From NCBI GenBank assembly GCA_964016985.1, contig OZ024825.1, forward strand, positions 2,601,501-2,665,500: 64,000 bases of DNA, in the 5' to 3' direction. Made by a program: the position numbers and the translations under genes. The stretch's first letter is position 1. Each line of letters starts with the position of its first letter. Source of the DNA: Anodontia alba. Its lineage: Eukaryota > Mollusca > Bivalvia > Lucinida > Lucinidae. The notes under the pieces are model-generated. The model made no database searches, had not been told where the DNA came from, and saw nothing but the letters and a program-made list of their open reading frames with translations. Positions 49,301-52,236 of this stretch are shown piece after piece.

Positions 49301-52236
49301 GCTCTTGACATCGAAAGAAGCAATGGAGAAGAAAGGACTGAGAGTAAATGCAGGAAAGACAAAGATTATGATCTGCGGTAGGGGACTGGACCTCCTGCAG
49401 AGTTCAGGCGAGTTTACATCTGTCGTACTGGAGTGGGCAGCAACAGCATCTTCTGCAATGGCTGCAAGCACTGGGTGCACAAGAAATGCAGTGGGCTAAA
49501 GCGCTTGAAAAAAGACCATGACTACAGATGTACATGGTACCAGGGAAGTGCAGGCCCCTTGGATGGCACACCACAGAAGGAAGTCCAGGTGGGACCTGAC
49601 AAGCTTGAGGTGGTAGCTTCCTTTTGCTACTTAGGAGACATGCTATTAGCAGCAGGTGGTTGTGAACTTTCAACCACAACACGTGTGAAAACCCCTGACT
49701 TACAGCACGCAGCTGATCAAAGAACAGGTCCTTAACCTCATCACTTAGACCACTCTCCACAATATCAATGCACATACCAAGTTTGATGAAAATCCATTGA
49801 TTTACCCAAGTTATCATCTGGAAATGAAATATGGATGAACAGATGCACAGACATCCAACATGAAACCATAATACCTCACCACTATCAAGTGGCAGGGTTT
49901 AAAAAGGCTCAATTATCAAAATAAATAGAACTACCTGCAGGAATTTGTACAAATCATTGTTCTTCTGAGTAAAGTCCAGATCAACCAATTCTGTTTGCAG
50001 TTCATCTAGTAGTTTATTGTCTTCTAGGAAATCTGGCAGCTCACAATGGCAAAATGGTGTTTGGGAAAGATTTAAACCATCTGTAGGTGAAGTAGAAATA
50101 CATGTAACATTTCCTAGAGGTCGCATTAGTGTAGCAAGTTTACAATCTGTCCTCTCCTAACAACAGACTTACGCAAAACTCTAACACAATATCTAACCCT
50201 AAACAAAACCTAACTACAGATCTATTAAGAGTGGGCATCAGGAAAATGCTTTTCTTATTAATTTCTCCATGACGAGTACCTATAAAATAAGTTTTCTAAT
50301 GAGTACCCACAACATCGGTTTTCATGAAGAAATCAGATAAATATCAACAATTTCTGGTTAAGAAAAGCATCTTATCTGGAGCTATGCCAATTAAACCTAA
50401 TAATAAACCTTATACCTAAATCTAAACTTAACCCCAAACATAATTAAGGCTGCTAATCAGAGCTGAAAAGATTATCAGTCTTGCCATTGTCATTGATAAT
50501 TCACTTAGTAATTAGTAATCACTGAAGGTTTGGTCATAATTTTACCTGTCTGTCTGAGCATGACGCTTACCATATGTTATAATTTACAGTGCATGTATTC
50601 GGTCAGACATGCCTGAGCAAACAGTATAGACCCAGATGAGATGCCAAAAAATGTGACGTCTCATCAGGGTCTACACTGTTTGTGCTCATCCAGTTTTTTT
50701 AGACACAACATTAATTGGTAAATTGTACTTGTACAAATTTTAGATAAAGTATGGTAAGGAGTTGAGATGTCTGAATACTAAGGGTAAATACAATGAAGTA
50801 ACAGACACAGAAATCAAATGATCAATTATTAGCAAATCTGTAACAATAATCATTATTGTGGAATTTATCAATCAATTAATCGATTATCTGATTAATTGTG
50901 CCAGCCTTAAACATAATACCAGCTGAAACCTAACCCTAAACTAACATTAATTACATGTATACCTCTTTATCAGTGTTATACAAGGGAGGAAAGATTGTAA
51001 AGTCATGACTAAATACATGTACAAAGACAGACATATGACTTAGCAAAAGGTAAACCCAAATCAAACTGCCCTAGAAGCAGCACTGATCAGGGCCTGAAAT
51101 GTTTACCATTCAGCCAGCACTATTCACACACATCACCAGGAAGTAAAATGAACTTGTTAAAATTTAAAAATAATTATATGAGTTCTGGTGTCTTAGAGAA
51201 CTTTTTTGCCCATATTTCAGACTGAATAAACTCTCCCAACACTATATAGGAAGAGTCCAATTTCAGCTTTAAGCATGTCAGGCTACATGATCATATACCT
51301 AGAGACAAAATGATTAAACTGTTAACTATTTAGGAGGAGTATTTCGTTACATTACAACAGATTTATTATGTAATCTGCATGAGTGACTCCTTTGTCTGCC
51401 TTCATGTATAACAGATGTGCCTCCAGAGTTTGTGAAACCTACGTAAACAGGAAATTTAGCATGATGGTACTTGAGTCTGTACACATAGTAGATGTCAATT
51501 TACCCTGCATGTCAGGGGTGGGAATAAAGAATAACTTTATATACAAACTGAACTATAAACAGATTGGTTTCTCCGAAAGTTTAACCATTAATATTTTAAG
51601 CATTGCAGGCGACAAATGTGACAACTTTCATTATCATCCCCATGTTTTCGTACTACCTGAGATGGCAAATTTCATGAACCATTGCAAGTTTCGGACGTAA
51701 ACAAATGACATACACTTCAGGGTTCTCACTAGGATTTTGAAAATTGGAGTAAAATGCTGGCCTCCAGAAAGAGTTGGAGTTTTACCATACTTTTCTATTG
51801 AGACTTTCCAAAGAGTTGGAGTCAGAAATGAAAAGTTGGAGTAAATTACTCCAAATCTGGAGTTAATGAGAACTCTGCACTTTACCCGAGGAAAAACGTT
51901 TGCTACTGAATCCCGATTCCCTAGCATCAGAGGCCAGTGCACTAACCACTGCACTACCACACTCCTAACAATCCAGCATTCCCAGAGAGACAGTGCAGTC
52001 TAAAATCAAACATTATTAAAATGTCTGTGAGAGTGGTGTGTGAGAGGATATTGCAAATGATTGATACCTTCCGCAAAATCTTTTCTGTTACTCCAAGCAT
52101 CTTTCAGCTTCTTTAAAACGTTTTCATTTTGATATCCGTTATTAACTTGCCAAGAAACGGGTGGCACAATATCAAGTTTTGCTTGTTTGATATTACTAGT
52201 ATCTTCTCCAGAGGATTCATTTCGTTTTAAACTCAT
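10175..52236 (-). CDS. OGFOD1: OGFOD1-type prolyl 3-hydroxylase, complete gene, 13 exons
   Basis: OGFOD1 (yeast Tpa1) is a 2-oxoglutarate/Fe(II) dioxygenase that 3-hydroxylates a proline of ribosomal protein uS12 (RPS23) and affects translation and stress granules. Joining 13 exons gives 1530 nt, 509 residues plus stop; the human protein is 542. All junctions are GT-AG and keep frame. The N-terminal catalytic helix-barrel has [10 protein letters not shown] with His161 and Asp163, SYHQ with His224 and KIRLSVTGW with Arg236. These have the same spacing as human His155, Asp157, His218 and Arg230. The C-terminal non-catalytic 2OG-like domain ends [14 protein letters not shown]...[10 protein letters not shown] Ser/Glu-rich acidic linker separates the two. 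Introns hold most of the window's transposons, including a DIRS element between exons 10 and 11. Identity is from memory of the family, not a search. Confidence 0.95.
10385..11283. mobile_element. Palindromic MITE, ATTACCGCAC family, split by a second element
   Basis: The left arm (10385-10483: CATATACCCCTATAAGGGCA, GTAGTCTTCAGATTACAGGCC) and right arm (10979-11283: ATACATATTTTACCACAAG, GTGGTAATTAGG) match the intact copy at 34899-35277. The insertion at 10486-10976 separates them. The right arm contains a hairpin, GTTGTTGGTA / TACCAACAAC. Confidence 0.7.
10486..10976. mobile_element. TA-flanked MITE nested in another MITE
   Basis: Ends CCGTATTCTG and CAGAATACGG are complementary and flanked by TA (10484-10485, 10977-10978). 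Removing the insert with one TA gives AAAAGTGTATGTTGTTGG. That is the continuous sequence expected from the intact copy at 34899 (TAAAGGCATATGTTGGGG). The interior has repeated CGCGGTT / CGAAAATT motifs and no transposase. Confidence 0.75.
11284..11856. other. OGFOD1 intron 12, 3' part; no gene seen
   Basis: AT-rich sequence with homopolymer A runs (11347-11360) and poly-T just upstream. Open frames on both strands overlap without family resemblance. A single CATTTCATGTGAA motif near 11747 is a hairpin-family remnant. Confidence 0.4.
11857..11915 (-). CDS. OGFOD1: OGFOD1 exon 12
   Basis: Acceptor ACACCAG and donor GAG|GTATGT bound 59 nt encoding [19 protein letters not shown]. This is a signature segment of the C-terminal OGFOD1 domain. 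Confidence 0.95.
11960..13010. mobile_element. CCGTATTTACC-family MITE expanded by an internal minisatellite
   Basis: The left arm reads GGACAGGCATGTCCAAGC, TGTAGACCCAGATCAAGCTG. The right arm (about 12935-13010) reads GTAAAATGGATTTGTTCAAATTAGG, then a remnant of the family end. Between them, where family members have ACTGTTTGCCATTCTGCCA once, lies a minisatellite of nearly 900 bp. Confidence 0.65.
12030..12915 (+). repeat. Minisatellite, TTTGCCATTCTGCCAGTGACTACACTG monomers (27 and 18 bp)
   Basis: Dozens of monomers read GCCATTCTGCCAGTGACTAC with ACTGTTT spacers (27 bp), interspersed with a shorter GCCATTCTGCCAGCATTT type (about 18 bp). The lack of stops makes long frames on both strands (CHSASDYTV or GRMANSVVT), but these are repeat artefacts. 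Confidence 0.9.
13015..13789. other. OGFOD1 intron 11, no gene seen
   Basis: AT-rich, with no array, hairpin family or exon that I can support. Confidence 0.4.
13790..15187 (+). repeat. Tandem array, about 160-bp monomer, hairpin-terminated
   Basis: ACCAAATATCAAAG motifs begin at 13833, 13995, 14146, 14307, 14464, 14627 and 14789. The period is 151-163 bp over seven monomers. Each monomer also has CTTCTAGTTTCAGA, TTTTTAAAGTTTT and GGGCTATAATTTGAACAATC. The array ends in AGAAGGACAGATAAACGG and then a hairpin, CTCACCTATGAGCC / GGCTCTGGTGAG, followed by CTTAAAA. The monomer length equals that reported for the bivalve BIV160 satellite, but I have not compared sequences. Confidence 0.85.
15366..15497 (-). 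CDS. OGFOD1: OGFOD1 exon 11
   Basis: Acceptor TTAACACAG and donor CAAG|GTAATT bound 132 nt encoding [20 protein letters not shown] and [11 protein letters not shown]. This is the HxxxA/ELD strand region of the C-terminal domain (human [20 protein letters not shown]). Confidence 0.95.
15500..16496. other. OGFOD1 intron 10; hairpin-core MITE and remnants
   Basis: A CCGTATTTACC-family MITE lies at 15917-16131. It has GACATGCCTAAGC, the AGACCCAGATCAGATG / CATCTGATCAGGGTCT hairpin, and AAGTATGGTAAGGAGG near the right end. Variants of the GATCAG hairpin core (GAAGACTCAAATC, TCTGATCAGTCTTCATC) recur at 15680-15740 and 16190-16340. Confidence 0.55.
16497..16715. mobile_element. Palindromic repeat, CATTTCATGCAAATTGTC family
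   Basis: Near-perfect inverted arms (16548-16652) combine ATTTTTCTTATCCTAGAAAACAGG and ATTTGATATTTCATGCAAATTGTC with their complements. The centre is TCCAATGGAGA. Other copies are at 44025, 46600, 56280 and 56690. Confidence 0.7.
17345..17455. repeat. DIRS internal complementary region
   Basis: CTATAGGTTAAGTATTACTCG...AAAAAACTTC is the complement of the element's left end. It joins directly to TTTTAACTTCGTAATACATT, the complement of its right end. This junction is diagnostic of DIRS elements and fixes both termini. Confidence 0.85.
17693..18920 (-). pseudogene. DIRS tyrosine recombinase, frame-disrupted
   Basis: The tyrosine recombinase integrates the circular DIRS DNA. The N-terminal part (about 18900-18194) holds [14 protein letters not shown] and [16 protein letters not shown], then [13 protein letters not shown] with the first catalytic Arg. 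The frame then stops at TAA (18192-18194) in the sequence TTTTTTAGCATAAAAACC. The C-terminal catalytic part resumes one base out of frame to 17693. It carries [15 protein letters not shown] (His-x-x-Arg) and a Tyr in [11 protein letters not shown]. The N-terminus overlaps the end of the RT/RNase H frame, as in other DIRS elements. A single small indel near 18195 separates the halves. Confidence 0.85.
18605..20664 (-). CDS. DIRS reverse transcriptase / RNase H
   Basis: This is the polymerase of the DIRS element. The frame is open for 670 codons from an ATG-like start at 20617 and also open upstream to about 20690. RT motifs seen are [35 protein letters not shown] and FPYLDDWLI, where YLDD replaces YxDD. 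RNase H motifs are [43 protein letters not shown] and [15 protein letters not shown]. Between RYLRF...YHFSALP and LIFSKLMDV the usual FGLxxAPR segment before the YxDD block is missing. This in-frame gap of about 7-8 residues probably inactivates the enzyme. Confidence 0.9.
20664..22854 (-). pseudogene. DIRS gag-like protein, multiply frameshifted
   Basis: Three overlapping blocks make one damaged frame. Block 1 (22854-22324) starts with a Cys-rich module, [19 protein letters not shown], typical of animal DIRS gag proteins. [12 protein letters not shown] tract and a degenerate VTSQP / VNQSP repeat follow, ending at TAG. Block 2 (22240-21554) has an SR- and RRR-rich basic region, [19 protein letters not shown]. 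Block 3 (21527-20664) holds a helical region ([40 protein letters not shown]) and ends SSARL just before the RT frame. The shift between blocks 2 and 3 lies near 21640-21700. The gag assembles the replicative particle in related elements. RNA binding by the basic region is inference. Confidence 0.75.
22320..22500 (-). repeat. Coding minisatellite in the DIRS gag frame
   Basis: GGTTGACTGGTGACT-type 15-bp units and shorter variants repeat across about 180 bp and encode VTSQP / VNQSP. The stop and frame change of gag fall inside this tract, consistent with slippage. Confidence 0.75.
22831..23615. repeat. 392-bp tandem duplication of the DIRS 5' end
   Basis: ATGCATCGACTGACGCGG at 22831 recurs at 23223. 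The two copies (22831-23222 and 23223-23615) are almost identical to their ends (GAAGTTAAAA). Each holds the start of the gag leader plus the terminal repeat. Confidence 0.9.
23993..24197. mobile_element. piggyBac-like MITE, CCCTTGTCATGCTG family, complete
   Basis: TTAA flanks both sides (23989-23992 and 24198-24201). The left end CCCTTGTCATGCTGAA pairs imperfectly with the right end TTTAGCAAGAGAAGGG. The central hairpin is AACAGTGCAGATACAGATCAG, CTGATCTGGATCTATACTGTT. Confidence 0.75.
24202..24573. other. OGFOD1 intron 10, 3' side of exon 10; no gene seen
   Basis: AT-rich sequence with a short direct repeat (AATTGCACTGTATTA twice near 24399-24435). Confidence 0.4.
24574..24770 (-). CDS. OGFOD1: OGFOD1 exon 10
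   Basis: Acceptor ATTTCTAG and donor ACTG|GTAAGT bound 197 nt encoding [26 protein letters not shown] and the Ser/Glu-rich [20 protein letters not shown]. This is the end of the first structural segment plus an acidic linker between the two beta-helix domains. Confidence 0.95.
25802..27465. mobile_element. TA-flanked non-autonomous DNA transposon, 1664 bp
   Basis: TA (25800-25801 and 27466-27467) flanks exact 27-bp inverted ends beginning CACTGCAGCGCCGTTATAAC. Sub-terminal TTATAACGCGG motifs repeat at both ends and look like transposase-binding sites. Excising it with one TA restores the array monomer GGTAGGAAGTATCAGGGT (compare GGTAGGAAGTATCGGGGT at 25649). These traits fit the Tc1/mariner-pogo group. 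No transposase frame is seen. A GGAGAAATAAG hairpin MITE is nested at 26261-26466. Confidence 0.85.
26261..26466. mobile_element. Hairpin MITE, AGCTCCAGATAAG family, nested
   Basis: Outer arms TAGCTCCAGATTAGG and CTCTAGTCTGGAGCT surround CTTATTTCTCCATGAAA / GTGGAGAAATAAG and the GTACTCAT-type core (here AGTGCCTCAGCCAGGCGCTTCC). Related elements occur at 33863, 43313, 46280 and 50225. Confidence 0.65.
28359..29299. other. OGFOD1 intron 9, no gene seen
   Basis: Unassigned sequence, including a purine-rich stretch (28860-28950). Long frames on both strands (for example 28815-29294 minus) show no family motif and are judged chance. Confidence 0.4.
29300..29376 (-). CDS. OGFOD1: OGFOD1 exon 9
   Basis: Acceptor TTTCCAG and donor AAAAG|GTAATT bound 77 nt encoding [20 protein letters not shown] and GPPNKR. 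This corresponds to human EALEHGHVEWSSRGPPNKR. Confidence 0.95.
29660..30093. mobile_element. piggyBac-like MITE, CCCTTGTCATGCTG family, split by insertion
   Basis: TTAA sites (29656-29659 and 30094-30097) flank it. The arms TTTGTTCTGCTGAA and ATTCAGCATGGCAAGG pair. The insertion at 29691-29915 interrupts the left arm. The hairpin core AACAGTATAGATCAAGATCAG, CTGATCTGGATCTGCACTG is intact. Confidence 0.75.
29691..29915 (+). mobile_element. 225-bp insertion with tRNA-like promoter and short TIRs
   Basis: Host CCTG is duplicated (29687-29690 and 29916-29919). Removing the insert with one copy restores GCCCTGCCTTTGCAAAC, as in sister MITEs. The ends TGTTACGAC and GTCGTAAGA are near-perfect inverted repeats. 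Inside lies a tRNA-like block: A-box TGGCTCAGTGGTTAGAGC (29797-) and exact B-box GGTTCGATTCC (29840-29850). The anticodon arm is not a convincing tRNA. Confidence 0.75.
30490..31560 (+). repeat. Tandem array, about 145-bp monomer, ATAGGTCAAGGTCACC
   Basis: Eight monomers repeat ATATAGGTCAAGGTCACCGG, GTCAAGGTACCTGCC, AAGCACTATGCAAGGTTTG, GTTGTAGGCCTTATAGTTGAG and GTAAAATGTGTCAAAGTCAC. Frames such as 30962-31261 plus are artefacts of the monomer. Confidence 0.85.
31530..32215 (+). repeat. Tandem array, about 165-bp monomer, GACGGACGGACG tail
   Basis: Four monomers start AAGTCAGGAGGTCAGGGAGATG at about 31532, 31713, 31871 and 32035. They end in GTTGACAGACGGACGGACG and GGAAAAGCGGGCACCTATGTCG. 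The array continues directly from the 145-bp array. Confidence 0.85.
32220..32742. other. OGFOD1 intron 8, no gene seen
   Basis: Remnant of the ACTTGACCATTTAACTGAC / TTGACAATTACC type only. No exon is supported. Confidence 0.35.
32747..32953. mobile_element. piggyBac-like MITE, CCCTTGTCCTGCTG, complete
   Basis: TTAA at 32743-32746 and 32954-32957 flanks CCCTTGTCCTGCTGAA and TTCAGCAGGACAAGGG, which are exact inverted repeats. The core hairpin is AACAGTGTAGAAGTAGATCAG, CTGATCTGGATCTGCACTG. Confidence 0.85.
33388..33577. mobile_element. piggyBac-like MITE, CCCTGGTCCTCCT, diverged copy
   Basis: TTAA at 33384-33387 and 33578-33581 flanks CCCTGGTCCTCCTAAACCC and ATTCAACTTGGCAATGA. The core hairpin AGTGCAGATCCAGATCAGTTG, CAACTGATATGGCTCTGCACT is preserved better than the ends. 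Confidence 0.7.
33863..34056. mobile_element. Hairpin MITE, AGCTCCAGATAAG family
   Basis: Arms run from ATAGCTCCAGACAGG to ATCTTATCTGGTACTA. The inner arms CGCATGAAAACATATATTG, GTACTCATTAGAAGCACC and their complements form an almost perfect 100-bp hairpin centred on CTCACTGAGG. Confidence 0.75.
34302..34415 (-). CDS. OGFOD1: OGFOD1 exon 8
   Basis: Acceptor TTTCAG and donor GAG|GTAAAT bound 114 nt encoding [20 protein letters not shown] and [18 protein letters not shown]. This matches human [21 protein letters not shown]. Confidence 0.95.
34576..34600 (+). repeat. Poly(A) run in intron 7
   Basis: An uninterrupted A run of about 25 bases ends in ACAACAATGG. No SINE or LINE body precedes it. 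Confidence 0.7.
34899..35277. mobile_element. TA-flanked palindromic MITE, ATTACCGCAC family, intact
   Basis: The ends are TACCGTATTCAATTTAATTACC and the complementary GGTAATTAGGTCGAATACGGTA. Sub-terminal AAGCGCACAG motifs lie at both ends. The centre is a hairpin, GGATACTCATTTGAATTGCA, around CGACTTGTAG. This copy is the template for the two split copies at 10385 and 17027. Confidence 0.85.
35520..36278 (+). repeat. Diverged tandem array, ATGAAATATAGGTCA monomers
   Basis: About six degraded monomers of 100-130 bp repeat AAATCACTGGACCATGAAAT, ATAGGTCACTGACC, TTGAGGTCAAA, TCATACTGATCCATAATCCC and AAAGTATGATG. The RTE-like insertion at 36279 cuts the array. Confidence 0.7.
36279..37165 (-). 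pseudogene. RTE-like LINE copy 1, inverted 5' part (endonuclease)
   Basis: This segment encodes the N-terminal half of an EEP-type (CFDP2/BovB-like) endonuclease. It runs from an ATG at 36893 through [56 protein letters not shown] and [10 protein letters not shown] to ASEFLIPCG. Coding similarity then stops at 36279. The rest of the same polypeptide continues on the plus strand from about 37165 ([15 protein letters not shown]). The 270 bp beyond 36893 is probably element 5' UTR. Head-to-head arrangement at this point is what twin priming produces. Confidence 0.85.
37165..39510 (+). pseudogene. RTE-like LINE copy 1, reverse transcriptase part
   Basis: A frame from 37131 to 39095 (654 codons) covers the C-terminal endonuclease ([20 protein letters not shown]) and a full RT domain. 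RT motifs are [75 protein letters not shown] and [20 protein letters not shown] (YADD). At 38998-39003 two bases are missing compared with copy 4 (GTCTGTCACTGG versus GTCTGTCACACTGG). This throws the CxxC...[12 protein letters not shown] finger out of frame. A further deletion at about 39147 removes some 330 bp. The C-terminal tail [11 protein letters not shown]...[15 protein letters not shown] ends at 39483, followed by AATCCGATTAT(AT)n. Confidence 0.9.
39640..39910 (+). repeat. Array-family fragment with hairpin end
   Basis: One monomer of the CATATGGCTTGGAAAATATAAG family is followed by ACAGATGGACGAAC, ACAGACAAACGGAGACG and the ATACTTCTTATGCCAGAGGTAT end. It has the same order as the other arrays. 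Confidence 0.6.
40098..40226 (-). CDS. OGFOD1: OGFOD1 exon 7
   Basis: Acceptor CATGTAG and donor GAG|GTAAAT bound 129 nt encoding [33 protein letters not shown] and DLHPYQAIE. Arg236 is the expected 2OG carboxylate contact (human KSRLSISGWFHGP). Confidence 0.96.
40565..40765. mobile_element. piggyBac-like MITE, CCCTTCTCATGCTG family
   Basis: TTAT (40561-40564, degraded TTAA) and TTAA (40766-40769) flank CCCTTCTCATGCTGAA and TTCAGCAAGAGAAGGG. The core hairpin is AGTGCAGATCCAGATCTGTTG, CAACTGATCTGGACATACACT. Just upstream, 40410-40560 holds a diverged AGAAGGG hairpin-family piece. Confidence 0.75.
40932..41023 (-). CDS. OGFOD1: OGFOD1 exon 6
   Basis: Acceptor TTTCCAG and donor CAG|GTTTGT bound 92 nt encoding [20 protein letters not shown] and [11 protein letters not shown]. 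His224 of SYHQ is the distal iron ligand. Confidence 0.96.
41030..42149. other. OGFOD1 intron 5, mostly unassigned
   Basis: AT-rich sequence. A remnant of the AGCTCCAGATAAG hairpin family is visible at 41735-41930 (CCTAGCTCCAGAAAAGG, GTACTAATCTGAATTGCC). No exon is seen. Confidence 0.4.
42150..42661 (+). mobile_element. tRNA-derived SINE inserted into a CCGTATTTACC MITE
   Basis: The MITE (GACAGACCTGAGCAAACAG, AGACCCAGATCAAATGC hairpin) is complete up to its last bases. The SINE at 42341-42652 is bracketed by the 9-bp duplication AGGGTAAAT (42332-42340, 42653-42661). The SINE has TGGCTTAGCTGGATGCG (A-box), CGGTTCCATCCCC (degenerate B-box) and the same body as the copy at 8035. Its tail is CCAACCCAACCAATTTATT. 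Confidence 0.85.
42684..42800 (-). CDS. OGFOD1: OGFOD1 exon 5 (HxD exon)
   Basis: Acceptor TATTTTCAG and donor GATG|GTATTG bound 117 nt encoding [39 protein letters not shown]. His161 and Asp163 are the proximal iron ligands. Confidence 0.97.
42900..43180. repeat. Palindromic repeat, TTTCAGAAGGGG family
   Basis: Arms TCCCCTTCTGGAAAAAG, CCCCTTTCAGAAGG and GTCTACTCTAAAAGGAAAG pair with CTTTCCTTTCAGAATAGACC and ACTTTCAGAAGGGG around GCTCCCAAATGGGAGC. It is followed by the family tail GCAAACAGGAAATCATAAA. Confidence 0.65.
43313..43507. mobile_element. Hairpin MITE, AGCTCCAGATAAG family
   Basis: The arms are CATAACTCTAGAGAAGGC and CTTCTTAACTAGAGCTATG. The inner hairpin is CTCCATAATAACATATGTTG, TGCTCATTAGAAGCGCC and its complement. 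A diverged related hairpin precedes it at 43207-43312. Confidence 0.7.
43646..44021 (+). pseudogene. RTE-like LINE copy 2, 3' fragment
   Basis: This 5'-truncated end begins TCAGGCCGCAAGACATTGTC. It encodes remnants of the C-terminal tail ([20 protein letters not shown]) and ends AAATCCGATTATGATGATGATG. A short (GAT)n tail is typical of RTE-class elements. Confidence 0.85.
44025..44395. other. Hairpin-family fragment and intron 4 sequence
   Basis: A half of the CATTTCATGCAA hairpin family lies at 44025-44115. The rest of the intron up to exon 4 is unassigned. Confidence 0.45.
44395..44495 (-). CDS. OGFOD1: OGFOD1 exon 4
   Basis: Acceptor CTTCAG and donor ACAG|GTGGGT bound 101 nt encoding [20 protein letters not shown] and [13 protein letters not shown]. 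It corresponds to the human segment [30 protein letters not shown]. This copy alone has the intact 3' end and an open frame that joins exons 3 and 5. Confidence 0.95.
44413..44865 (-). repeat. Tandem array of partial OGFOD1 exon 4 copies
   Basis: The acceptor plus first three-quarters of exon 4 repeats upstream with a 93-94 bp period. The ATTCCTGAAG motif lies at 44492, 44586, 44679 and 44773, with a last partial copy to 44865. Copies keep the CTTCAG acceptor and GAATGTGATCTGTAAG, but lack the last 17 or so bases of exon 4 (CCAGTATCAACATACAG). Copy 2 reads [20 protein letters not shown] and could use TGTAG|GTATTT as donor. Copy 3 has an indel at TGCCCTTGAATG. Confidence 0.9.
44875..45285. repeat. 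Palindromic repeats in intron 3
   Basis: At 44930-45060 there is a TTTCAGAAGGGG-family copy (TTGCCTCCAAGGAGCAAATTC, CTCTTTTAGAGCAGA, GGAAAACAAACAGGAAG). At 45150-45280 there is a diverged AGCTCCAGATAAG hairpin (CTCTAGACAAGG, TTTCCTTATTTCTCTTC). Confidence 0.5.
45286..46279. other. OGFOD1 intron 3, no gene seen
   Basis: About 1 kb of AT-rich sequence with no recognised repeat family or exon. Confidence 0.4.
46280..46456. mobile_element. Hairpin MITE, AGCTCCAGATAAG family
   Basis: TAGCTCCAGATAAGGC at the left and CTTATCTGGCGCTATA at the right are the inverted ends. The inner arms are TTATTTCTCCATGAAAACAT and TTTTGTGGAGAAATAAGAAA, around AAGCACCTTCCGAGGTG. Confidence 0.75.
46523..46592 (-). 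mobile_element. SINE 3' fragment
   Basis: GTGTTGAGGTTTTATGGCCC and CCCAATGGGGTCATGTC are the complement of the 3' region of the SINE at 8035-8343. Confidence 0.8.
46600..46830. mobile_element. Palindromic MITE, AGCACCAATCACAACTGCAGC family
   Basis: The left end CCCTTAATCCTTAAAGCACC pairs with the right end GCTGCAGTTATGATTAGTAC. The inner hairpin is CTTGATATTTCATGTGAATT. It is related to the split copy at 690-2448. Confidence 0.65.
46842..46891 (-). CDS. OGFOD1: OGFOD1 exon 3
   Basis: Acceptor TGAACAG and donor TTTCAG|GTACGC bound 50 nt encoding [17 protein letters not shown]. It aligns with human SDDLKKRREPHISTLRK. Confidence 0.92.
46990..47320. other. MITE fragments in intron 2
   Basis: A half copy of the CCGTATTTACC family lies at 46990-47070. 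Half of an AGCTCCAGATAAG hairpin follows at 47070-47160. A second half at 47265-47315 (ATAGCTCCAAATAGG, CTATTTCTC) is cut by the LINE insertion at 47323. Confidence 0.5.
47323..49757 (+). pseudogene. RTE-like LINE copy 3, truncated and broken
   Basis: The copy starts inside the endonuclease ([20 protein letters not shown]) and keeps the catalytic segment missing from copy 1's junction ([20 protein letters not shown]). The frame ends at TAG 48328-48330, where copy 1 has AAG (Lys). It then resumes as [21 protein letters not shown] small deletion at 48809-48812 shifts frame before [13 protein letters not shown] and [12 protein letters not shown]. Similarity ends near 49692, before the 3' tail. 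The final piece 49700-49757 is the complement of endonuclease sequence (TGATCAAAGAACAGGTCC). Confidence 0.88.
49758..49902 (+). repeat. Array-family fragment
   Basis: CACAATATCAATGCACATACCAAG, AAGTTATCATCTGGAAATGA and TGAAACCATAATACCTC match the short array at 58840-59240. Confidence 0.6.
49935..50080 (-). CDS. OGFOD1: OGFOD1 exon 2
   Basis: Acceptor ATCTACAG (as CTACAG|ATGG) and donor TGCAG|GTAGTT bound 146 nt encoding [40 protein letters not shown] and NNDLYKFLQ. It aligns with human [20 protein letters not shown] and EKYNDLYKFQQ. Confidence 0.97.
50225..50385. mobile_element. Hairpin MITE, AGCTCCAGATAAG family
   Basis: Only the right outer end (CATCTTATCTGGAGCTATG) is clear. The core reads AATTTCTCCATGACGAGTACC and GAGTACCCACAACATCGGTTT. 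Confidence 0.55.
50600..50793. mobile_element. CCGTATTTACC-family MITE with hairpin core
   Basis: GTCAGACATGCCTGAGCAAACAG, AGACCCAGATGAGATGCC, GACGTCTCATCAGGGTCT and ACTGTTTG form the hairpin. The right part AAGTATGGTAAGGAGTTGAG, GTCTGAATACTAAGGG matches 7870-7975. Confidence 0.7.
50794..51717. other. OGFOD1 intron 1; MITE remnants, no exon
   Basis: A hairpin-core relic is at 51030-51180. Half of a CCCATTTTAGTCTG element is at 51208-51320 (CCCATATTTCAGACTGAATA). A 105-codon plus-strand frame at 51383-51700 has no family resemblance. Confidence 0.45.
51718..51877. mobile_element. Short TIR element (hAT-like), 160 bp
   Basis: The ends CAGGGTTCTCA and TGAGAACTCTG are inverted repeats, flanked by the duplication CACTT (51713-51717, 51878-51882). 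The inside repeats AGTTGGAGT. CAG-G ends suggest hAT, but the duplication is 5 bp, not 8. Confidence 0.55.
51885..51968 (-). mobile_element. tRNA-like SINE head, degraded
   Basis: On the minus strand GTGGTAGTGCAGTGGTTAGTGC resembles an A-box arm and GGGAATCGGGATTCA a degraded B-box. There is no body or target duplication. Confidence 0.4.
52068..52236 (-). CDS. OGFOD1: OGFOD1 exon 1
   Basis: It starts at ATG 52236-52234 and encodes [40 protein letters not shown], then [14 protein letters not shown] to donor GAAG|GTATCA. A basic, low-similarity start and a KDAW..R helix (human VAEAWSRRTPF) fit the family. A three-codon upstream frame, ATG ACA ACG TGA (52283-52272), would precede it if transcription starts further upstream. 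An ETS-like CCGGAA lies at 52288-52293. Confidence 0.92.

Noticed and set aside
51383..51700. Plus-strand 105-codon frame in OGFOD1 intron 1
   Set aside because: No recognisable domain and antisense to an intron. Chance is more likely.
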